This document shows, in pieces, positions 57,101-64,000 of a stretch of DNA of 64,000 nucleotides (the stretch's first letter is position 1; every line of letters begins with the position of its first letter). A model generated the notes under the pieces. That model had not been told where the DNA came from. It did not search any database and saw nothing but the letters and a program-made list of their open reading frames with translations. A program made the translations under genes and the position numbers. This DNA is from Anaeramoeba flamelloides (taxonomy: Eukaryota > Metamonada > Anaeramoebidae): NCBI GenBank assembly GCA_027625915.1, contig JANTQA010000032.1, forward strand, positions 11,222,001 to 11,286,000, read 5' to 3'.

Positions 57101-58928
57101 CATGGATAAGGAGAATATAGATGATAAAAGGAAAAGGAAAATTGTGAAAGGGAAGAAAAGGGGGAAGGAAAGGAAAAGAAAAAAGGATTTGAAAAGGCAA
57201 GATCAAAACAATAATGGAAACGAATTTGATTATGCAATAGATAAAAAAATTAATGAAATTTTTAATATTAATTATAACAATAAAAAATCAAGTCTTAATC
57301 GTGATAATGGAAATGAAAATCATTTTATCAAAAATAATGTTGGTATTCATACCCGAGGAATAGATGATAGTCAAGAAGAGGACGAGGAGGATGAGGAGGA
57401 AGATGACGGGGAAGAGGAGGAGGAGGAGGAAGAAGAAGAAGATGATGATGAAGATGATGATGATGAAGATGATGATGATGATGATGATGAAGATGAAGAT
57501 GAAGATGAAGATGATGAAGACGAAGACGAAGACGAAAATATTCGGCAAAACCAAGAAGATAATGGGGAAAGGGGTGATGACAGTCAGGAAATGTATGAGG
57601 AAGAGAGTACTGACGATGACGACGAAGACGACATTTTATTAAGAAAAAGAAGGATAGGCTACGATCAACAATATTTGGGATATTCTCTTCAAGGAAGACG
57701 TACATTGGGCGAATTGGAAAATTTAAATTGTGAAGAGATCGCATCTTTCTTGGTGAAAAATGAATTTGAAAACATTGCAGAAAAATTTCTTGAGCATCAA
57801 ATTTCAGGTAGATATTTATCAAGAATAGATCAGCAGTACTTATTATCGATGGGTGTTCCTGTATCTGAAATTATTGAATTTTTGGAATTTCATGAAACGT
57901 TAAAAAAATCTTTCAAATTAAAGGAAAAAGAAAGCAGTCAGGATTCCTTAATTGTAATTTCAGAAATGGAAGGTACTAATAAGGAAGTAGCGATCAAGAC
58001 CCGGCACCAAAACTACGAGATGTACAAAAATGAAATCCATTGCTTGACACAATTGAGATCGAGATACGTTGTATCAATGATTTCGGAGCATTGCTATAAT
58101 AAAGGAGAAACTAACATCATAATTATGGAGAGGGGCAATGCAAGCCTGGAAGAGGTAATGCTATCAAGCCAAGACACTATGATCGAGCCATATGAAATGA
58201 GATATATTTTAAGAAGCATTTTTAGAGCAGTTAGTTATATCCATAGCCAAGGATACGTGCATGGCTCATTAACCCCTGCGAACCTCATGGAATTTTCCAC
58301 AGAGGGGAATGTTTCAAGATGGAAGCTTGTTGGGTTCGATTCCACTGGCAAAATCGGTACGCCCGTGACGAGCTACCATCCCAAATATTGCTCGCCGGAG
58401 GTTGCTCGGCATATTGTCTATCCTACCTATTTCCCCCCGCCTTTATTAACAGAGGCAATTGATGTTTGGGCGCTTGGAATAATGACTTTGGAACTATTCA
58501 TTGGGCATAACTATTTTAACAATCTCCAAAAGGAACGAATTTTGGAAGGGCTTGCATCAGACGAACCAATGATCCCAAATTTGGAGACAACAGATAAAAT
58601 TGCCAACTCCTTTTTTAGTAAAATACTCGCGAAAGACCCCGAAAAGAGAGCTCCTTTGAAAGAGTTGATGATGGACACTTTTATCACAGGGTTGCACACC
58701 ACAGAAAAATCACAGATTAAGGAAGTAAATAAAAAAATAGATTCTTTACAACAACAACAGGATATTTTGAAATTGAAATTTGAAGAATTATCTTCCTTGA
58801 ACAAAGAATTAAGAGGCGAAAATGATGAAAAAATGCAAACAAAAAAGAAAAAAAAGAAAAAAAAAAAAAAGAAAAAGAAAAAGAAAAAGAAAAAACCTAA
58901 AGTTAATCATAAAAGTGGAAATAATTAA
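54159..58928 (+). CDS. LRR-SAM-pseudokinase, 1589 residues, single exon
   Basis: ATG at 54159 follows an A/C-rich leader. Domains in order: leucine-rich repeats of the LxxLxLxxNxLxxLP type at about residues 38-230; Glu/Lys/Asn low complexity to about 490; a second LRR block at 498-668; a third at 698-855; a basic then strongly acidic tract (Asp/Glu, about 1068-1155); a SAM domain at 1178-1258 (CEEIASFLVKNEFENIAEKF, then YLLSMGVPVSEIIEFLEFHE); and a protein-kinase fold at 1268-1515. A coiled coil and poly-Lys tail end the protein. The kinase keeps the VAIK lysine (Lys1280), YIHSQGYVHG, SPEVAR and DVWALGIMTLELF. HRD is replaced by HGS (1368-1370) and DFG by GFD (1392-1394), and no Gly-rich loop is visible, so catalysis is unlikely. 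It is probably a scaffold using LRR and SAM for binding. Both the basic/acidic tracts and A-rich codons are extreme. Confidence 0.92.
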   Translation: MSNLKNKPKEEQTLSLKDLKILSTQNKEKQTNLESISHFTIIELQNEELTNLPKIITELFLGVKGLRIDGNQITSLPKFAHLIELNYSKNQLETIPSIILEYHSLRILDLSDNQLDSLPVRISDLKELMVLRLSYNKLLRLPSTIGKLKKLETLDLESNNLSRVPRDFGSLNCLKYLNLSKNRLKLLSSTITQIDSLVELYLEDNPDLCDLPKNIYGMPNLEVLSVNGKTRVASPPVEPTIEQSSSWFDSDISNLSSPLKDDFNFNTFDQPIVSPLSFSSKNNENFNDKNTNIDMDMDMDMNMNMNKNNNVNLFQKNEKENNINIEIQKINQNNNRNLIKKEKGKEKEKEKEKEKEKEMEMELQKKNEREREEEEGEGEEKEMEMERENENEKGKEKEKEKEQDQDQEKLKQNETEHKIESSYKKEIQLENENNLKIKNKKLKKALKIQINNNNNNLKPDIKINIENGKESKIGYENGNQQTNVMQLINQSKLENKTSLELNSLKLIEVPEIIVQQKWLCELYLENNMLITIPKYINNLNQLKILSLKNNTIKIICPEICELIKLEKLYLNNNMITEFPDGFGKLINLKELIVRNNMIYEINMNTFSGLKSLIILDLTDNILKTVPASVSRLPSLGQLELEHNIEITFPSIEVIEKGSTYLLNYLQNWLIEQENKINFDHNKLNEMDKELYISSFSSLYENGKVDIYNEKLNEFPSLLFTFKKSIKFLFLEKNYIHKIPMKIKSFKNLTFLSLQFNKLKEIPKEICNLTNLLDLHLNNNKLETICAEIGNLKKLLTLYLHCNKLVSLPPSISRLKYLEDLTIEKNDELNFPPLKIQKKGMFSILNFLREHDQNSNNSEIGKGGQNDFMNLNKTPVRPIPLDELINKRKIRNYNSKDYSSSSWITPRYDSEYNYFNEDNKNGFNELDYFQNEKLNINDNDLFSIKEEGEGNEKEGETDIENVNRSGMGSRGRNGKENEVEDSMDKENIDDKRKRKIVKGKKRGKERKRKKDLKRQDQNNNGNEFDYAIDKKINEIFNINYNNKKSSLNRDNGNENHFIKNNVGIHTRGIDDSQEEDEEDEEEDDGEEEEEEEEEEDDDEDDDDEDDDDDDDEDEDEDEDDEDEDEDENIRQNQEDNGERGDDSQEMYEEESTDDDDEDDILLRKRRIGYDQQYLGYSLQGRRTLGELENLNCEEIASFLVKNEFENIAEKFLEHQISGRYLSRIDQQYLLSMGVPVSEIIEFLEFHETLKKSFKLKEKESSQDSLIVISEMEGTNKEVAIKTRHQNYEMYKNEIHCLTQLRSRYVVSMISEHCYNKGETNIIIMERGNASLEEVMLSSQDTMIEPYEMRYILRSIFRAVSYIHSQGYVHGSLTPANLMEFSTEGNVSRWKLVGFDSTGKIGTPVTSYHPKYCSPEVARHIVYPTYFPPPLLTEAIDVWALGIMTLELFIGHNYFNNLQKERILEGLASDEPMIPNLETTDKIANSFFSKILAKDPEKRAPLKELMMDTFITGLHTTEKSQIKEVNKKIDSLQQQQDILKLKFEELSSLNKELRGENDEKMQTKKKKKKKKKKKKKKKKKKPKVNHKSGNN

Positions 58929-59739
58929 TTTTTCTGGAAATTATTATTTATATATTTTTAGAGGTTTACATGGCATATATATATATATATATATATATAT
59001 TGATGATGATGATTATTATCATTGACATTATCATTAGTTTATTATTACAATTGGAAAAAAACTCTTTAAATAAATGTTGAGATGTGGTTATAAACTATGT
59101 TTTAAACTTATTAATCAATATGCATTATTTAAAGCTTGTTAAAACATGATCGTGTGCAATTTGATTTTTAATTAAAATAAACAATCATGTTGAAAAAATT
59201 TTTTTAAAATTGAAAAAAAAAAAAAATTTATCTTTTATAAAAATAAATATCAATTTAATTTTTAATTTTTTTTGCTTTATTGAACTTTTTTTTTTTTTGA
59301 ATCGCGCACGAAAGTAGAGGGAAAAGGGTTTATTATATAAATGGAATATACGCAAATATATAAATTGGTAAAAACAGTTGTCAATTTGTTTCAAAGAAAC
59401 TTTACATTTGACTAGATCGGTTACTAGGTACTTGTAAGAAACAGACAAGTAAATTACCCTTGAATAATGATTTAATTTTTGAAATATTTGTTACTATTTG
59501 TTCTTTACTAAAAATATAAAAAAATAACATTCAATTATTTATGAACTTGAATAAAAAATAATGGATAAAAGAAAAACAATTGTTATTCTTCAATGTGTTG
59601 TAGGGTTCTACATTACTTTTCTTGGGATTTTAAAACTTTGTATTTGAAAATAATTCTCTAAACTATTTTTTATAAATTTTGACTCACTTTATAATGTTAA
59701 TGGGAGTTTTTTTGAGGGTTTATTTCAGTATTCTTTACA

Positions 59740-60240
59740 AAAAATATTTTCAAATTTTTGGATCATAATCATTTTTTCTAATTTTACAAATTTTAGTTTT
59801 GCTTTTTCAAATTTTTGTTTTTCTTTTTCTTTTTCTTTTTCTTTTTCTTTTTTTTTTTTTTAAAAAAAGATCAAGTGAAAAAAAAAGAGTTTCTTCGAAA
59901 AGACCAATAATCACTAAGAAAATTTCGACTATGTAATGTCTTTGGAAATGGATTTAATTATTCATAAAAAATCTTGTTGTTCAACTTTTTTTCAGTGAAA
60001 GTTCAGTAATAAAAAATCGGTAATGCTCATTTCAAAAATTGTGACTCATTTTTTTTTAGTTTTTGGTTTTATTTTTTTTAATTTTTAATATATCAGGCTT
60101 TTATAAATTTAGACTAACTTAAAAGAGAATTATAAATCATATTTAGTTATTAATTGCTCTTGAATACTAAAGGATAATTTTTTTTTTTCAATTTATTATT
60201 TCAGGTGAGTCACAATTTTTGAAAAAGAGTTTGTTTTCTT
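59740..60240. repeat. Dispersed repeat, second family, copy 2
   Basis: It parallels 43900-44510 block by block: a CTTTTT tract, an A-rich joint, TTTTTTTCAGTGAAAGTT, TAATTTTTAATATATCAGGC, TTTAGTTATTAATTGCTCTT and GTGAGTCACAATTTTTGAAA. The match is diverged, with many small indels. Confidence 0.5.
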
Positions 60241-60813
60241 TTTGTCAGGAATTAATTTTTTTTCTATTTCTACACATGAGAGAAATCGGTTGCTATTCTA
60301 CCCTTAAAATAAATTAAATGATAAATTTTTGAAATTTCTTTCTTTGAAATTATTTCTATTGTACCAGTAGTGATAAATGTTTAAACTTTTAATCATCGAA
60401 TGGTATTTATAATATATATATAAATTATCAGATTTAATTTCAATTTTTTTTAATTCGCCTCGGACACAAAAATAAAATAAAATATAAATGAATTAGAAAA
60501 TAAAAAATTCACTTTGTTTCATAGTTTCTCAATCTTGAAAATTTATTTTTTTGCGGAATTTGAAAAAATATTTCAGTTCGTATTAATTATTTTCCAAATA
60601 TTTTAAGGATAATTTATCATTTTTTTTTTTTTTTTCAATTACTACTAATATAAATTTCACTATCACTACAATGATAAGTAACCATTTACGATTTTCTTTT
60701 GTAACTCTTCTTCTCTAATAATAAGGAAATTCAATAATAGGAAAAAAAAAAAAAAAAAAAAATACTAAATTATTTTATTTTTATTTATTATTATTGATCA
60801 AGTGTAAATTACA

Positions 60814-60844
<31 letters not shown>

Positions 60845-61105
60845 GATATTTACTTTAATGTTAATTTCCTTTCAGAATTCAAGTATAAAAACATAGACCC
60901 CATGATTATTGACTAATAGAAATAATATTTAACAATATTTGTTTAAATTTATTTTATTACAGTCTAATTCTTTTAATTTTTTTGAAATATTAATATATTA
61001 TTCTTATGGGATTGATATACCCAGAAAAAAAGATCAATATTTTCTATCATTTATATTTGTTCATGTTTTAAAAATACATGAAAAAAATTATTTGAATTTT
61101 TATAT

Positions 61106-61268
61106 TACAGTCAATTCCACTTTAAAGGCACAAACTTTCAACAAAATTTAAGGCACAAAAAAATTTCAAATTAAGGCACAAAATTTGTAATTTTGTGCCT
61201 TAATTTGAAATTTTTTTGTGCCTTAAATTTCGTTGAAAGTTTGTGTCTTAAAAGTGAAACTGACTGTA
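61106..61268. mobile_element. Palindromic mariner-type MITE, copy E
   Basis: A 163 bp near-perfect hairpin from TACAGTCAATTCCACTTTAA to its complement ending GAAACTGACTGTA, with arms of about 80 bp and almost no loop. It has the shortest loop of the set and appears among the youngest by arm identity. Confidence 0.85.
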
Positions 61269-61459
61269 GAAAATGCCTTAAATTTTTAAATTGTTGGACT
61301 TGAAGATAACATAATATTTTAGGTTGTAAATAAAGAATTTTCGATTTGTTATTATTTTACAATATTTTTTTAGTGTGGGGGACAAGTTCTGTAGAGTGTC
61401 TCCAGATACCTTGCTTTTTCATAATTCAAAGGAATTAGGGAAAATCAAAGATTTTTCTC

Positions 61460-61659
61460 TACAGTCAGTTCCACTTTTAAGGCACAAACTTTCAACGAAA
61501 TTTAAGGCATAATAAAAATATCAAATTAAGGCACAATATTCAGATTCTAGTAAAATAAATTGTAAAAAAAAATATTACAAATTTTGTGCCTTAATTTGAG
61601 ATTTTTTTGCACCTTAAATTTCGTTGAAAGTTTGTGCCTTAAAAGTGGATCTGACTGTA
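61460..61659. mobile_element. Palindromic mariner-type MITE, copy F
   Basis: TA at both ends; it starts TACAGTCAGTTCCACTTTTA and ends GGATCTGACTGTA. It interrupts an H4 hairpin: flanks TTTTTCTC and TTCTTTTGAATTTTGG rejoin around one TA to give the uninterrupted module seen elsewhere. That shows a TA target duplication directly. Confidence 0.85.
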
Positions 61660-64000
61660 TTCTTTTGAATTTTGGAAAACGGCCTTTAGCTGTTTTTTTT
61701 TTTAATTTTAGAAATTAATAGAAAATTTTCGAATTCTCTTTTTAATAATTGAATTAATAATAAAAATTTGCTTTTCCTGAATTCCGATTTTTATTTGTGA
61801 AGTGTTCTAGGTTTTTTTGAGGTTTTCTATTTTATTTTGAATTGCACTAGATTTTTTTGAGGTTGTTTATTTTATTTAGGAAGTATTCAGGGTTTTCTAT
61901 TTTATTCCTAAAGTAAAAAAACCTAACGAAAATCTATTGATTTTACAATTAAACAGAAACCCCAAGAAAGGTTAATCACTGGTTTTTTTTTTTACTTTTT
62001 GTTTTATAAATATTCCAATTATCTAAGAAAAAAAATTAAAAACTCACATGCTGTATTTTCCCGGTATTCATAAGAATGGGGGGGGATCTTTGACTTTACT
62101 TCAGTCTTTTAAATTTTGAATACCTAACTATATTTCCAAGGATAGAATTAGATAACTAGTTATATTTATATAAATTATATATTTCTTTTACAGAAGCTAT
62201 AAGTTCTCTGAATTACGATTGATTTTATTGCTGATTTTTTGATTGATTTTTATCAATAGATCTAAATTGGGAAGAGATGATTTTTCTAATTTATTTTTGA
62301 ATTTAAATTTCTTTTTATTTGCAATAATGATAATATTTGGGAATTTAAATTCTATTGTATAAAAAAGAATTGATGGTTTTATATTATTTTAGTATAGTTC
62401 GGTAATAGGTGTGTTAATCCAAGAATTCAAATAAGTTAGAATTTTTATTTTATAATTTTATATTTCTAATAAATGTGTTCATTGACATAAAATAAAAGAT
62501 TTAAGTAGTCTAATTTCCAAATTTATATTTAGTAGATTATTATGGTGAATAATTGCAGATATTATATATTCCTTTTATCGTTTTAAGATTATATACTAAA
62601 TGTTAAATTTTATCTCAATAAAATACCCAAATATTTGTTTTAGATAAAATCTTTTGATCCAATTGTTTTTATTTTTATTAGGTTTCAATCCAAATTGAAT
62701 ATTGTTTCATAAATTAAAATTAATAATTGATTTGAATAATTTTTATTTCATATTATAATTAAGATTAAATCAACTGTAAAAATTTGACAATGATTATTTA
62801 TTGAACTTATTTTTTAATAAAAGAAAATGTGAAATAACATAAATTATGATAGTTTTTAATAATTCACATTTGAAATATACCAAGTCCTTCACATTGATAA
62901 AATTTTAATAAACATTTTTTGATAATTTATTGTACAATAAAGTTTTTTCTCGTGTTTTTAATTATTTTGAAATTAATTGAATAAAAACATTCTGCTATAT
63001 CAATCATTGTAATATATATTTTTGATCATTTTTATTTTTCATGATTTAGTTTTATCCCATTATAAGTATTTAAGAGATTTAATATAGAAATGTGAGTATC
63101 TAATTTTTTCCGAAAAAACAAAATTATGATTTATAAATGAAACCCCAACAAGGTGAGATCAATCGGTATATAATTTTAAGAAATATCCTTGATAAAATTT
63201 GATTTATTCAAATTGGCACATAGTTCAAAGATACTTATTTATCCCCTTTTTTATAAATAAAAAAAAATTGATCTTTTTTAATGTTTTCAATTCTGTTATC
63301 AGTGATATTAATTAATCGTTTATTAAATATTGTTTAAATTGTGATAATATAGTTTATAATGTGTATTTTATTGGTTCTAAGTATAAATCATTTGGTCATC
63401 ATCAAAAATAAATTTTATATTCTCATTTTTTGAAATCCTTTTACTGATTTGTTTTGTAAATTTTTAATGTCTTTTTAAAATATTGTTATTAGAAAAAAAA
63501 ATTAATTTTAATCTCTTTGAAATTATTTATTATAAGATTAATGAAAAATCTTTTGAATTCAAATAATTATTCTTTTCGGTGTTGGCGAGATTAAATATAT
63601 TTTGAATTGTAATTGAAAAACTTTTAAATAATACCTAATTTTTATGAATTGTGGGGTTCTGTAAATCACAAATAAATTTCAAATCGTGATGTTCGTATTT
63701 AAAATTGGTATAAAGCAGTTATTTAAATTTTATACCTAAATAATTTTTTATACTAATTTAAAAATATTTTAGAATTAAAAAAATAATAAAGTGATCAATA
63801 AAAAGATTTTCAAAAAAAATATAATTAATTTTGAAAAAAAAACTCAAAAAAAAAGAAATTAATTTAAAACTAGTGATCAGATCAAAACATTAATTTTCTT
63901 TTGGTTTTTATATTGGCCGTGGATTTGAAAACCTGTACATTAACAATTATAATCAATTAAGGTTACCCATTGACTCTTAACCTTATTCTGATCTGAGATT

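Larger units (their letters stand above)
60790..62300. repeat. Dispersed repeat, copy 2, with nested MITEs and hairpin modules
   Basis: Counterpart of 26200-27050 with the same order of blocks, but carrying two palindromic MITEs (61106-61268 and 61460-61659) absent from the other copy. Hairpin modules follow: an H4 split by the second MITE, then H3 (about 61690-61760), H2 arms (about 61805-61975), an H1-like piece (about 61985-62040) and an H4-like end (to about 62130). Borders GTGTTCTAGG and CCTAACG recur. Confidence 0.5.
58929..64000. other. 5 kb gene-free right flank, rich in repeats
   Basis: No coding sequence is supported. Contents: AT microsatellites (58977-59000, 60819-60844), a dispersed repeat (59740-60240), a larger dispersed repeat (60790-62300) holding two MITEs and hairpin modules, and from 62400 to the end only A/T-rich unique-looking DNA. 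Confidence 0.5.

Noticed and set aside
57288-57822. His/Leu- and Phe-rich minus-strand frames
   Set aside because: These are complements of the acidic GAT/GAA repeat of the LRR gene, not genes.
1-64000. tRNA, rRNA, snRNA or CRISPR features
   Set aside because: No cloverleaf with T-loop words, no conserved U6/U2 words and no regularly spaced direct repeats with unique spacers were seen. The regular array at 17917-18225 is made of hairpins, not CRISPR units.

Overview
The window is nuclear DNA of a very AT-rich eukaryote, probably a free-living protist. GC is low throughout. Proteins carry long Asn, Gln, Lys and Glu runs. Introns begin G|GTA and are mostly long (0.5 to 5.9 kb), and genes are sparse. 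The K/E-run style recalls Anaeramoebae or some amoebozoans, but nothing here fixes the taxon. I found no rRNA, tRNA, CRISPR or bacterial operon structure.

Six host loci can be supported, several only after joining exons across long introns. (1) 2-194: the last coding bases of an unrecognised gene. (2) 5429-14752 (+): VPS41, the HOPS-complex subunit, with its exons split by a 4.8 kb intron. Exon 2 is intact; exon 1 has in-frame stops and frame breaks. (3) 20862-31787 (+): a three-exon winged-helix protein of tentative E2F/DP type, whose DNA-binding domain is split by a 5.9 kb intron. (4) 39706-34828 (-): a two-exon methylenetetrahydrofolate reductase homologue with a well-kept regulatory half and a catalytic barrel that has lost most signature motifs. 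(5) 47507-44928 (-): a three-exon multi-pass membrane protein of unknown family; its last intron holds a small opposite-strand coding-like locus. (6) 54159-58928 (+): a 1589-residue LRR-SAM-pseudokinase in one exon. Genes 3 and 4 converge; genes 5 and 6 diverge from a 6.65 kb spacer.

The rest is mostly repeats in various states of decay: TTAA-flanked elements (3998-5335, 9967-10146, 28486-28664); palindromic TA-flanked mariner-type MITEs (2357, 30458, 42508, 49455, 61106, 61460); a 1.3 kb terminal-inverted-repeat element with subterminal ATCGCGAT-like motifs (8614-9939); large fold-back structures (21950-24050, 24905-25631, 51846-53748); diverged dispersed repeats (26200-27050 with 60790-62300; 43900-44510 with 59740-60240); and a mosaic family of hairpin modules joined at CTAACG / GTGTCCT borders (17121-18225, 26662-26812, 29450-29622, 32649-32723, 45250-45349 and around 61376-62130).

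The genes share no evident pathway. The strongest leads are the modular hairpin family, the catalytically degenerate MTHFR, the LRR-SAM-pseudokinase, the damaged 5' exon of an otherwise intact VPS41, and repeated coding-frame breaks at A-runs, which may be assembly errors. All splice sites, repeat ends and homologies were read by eye.
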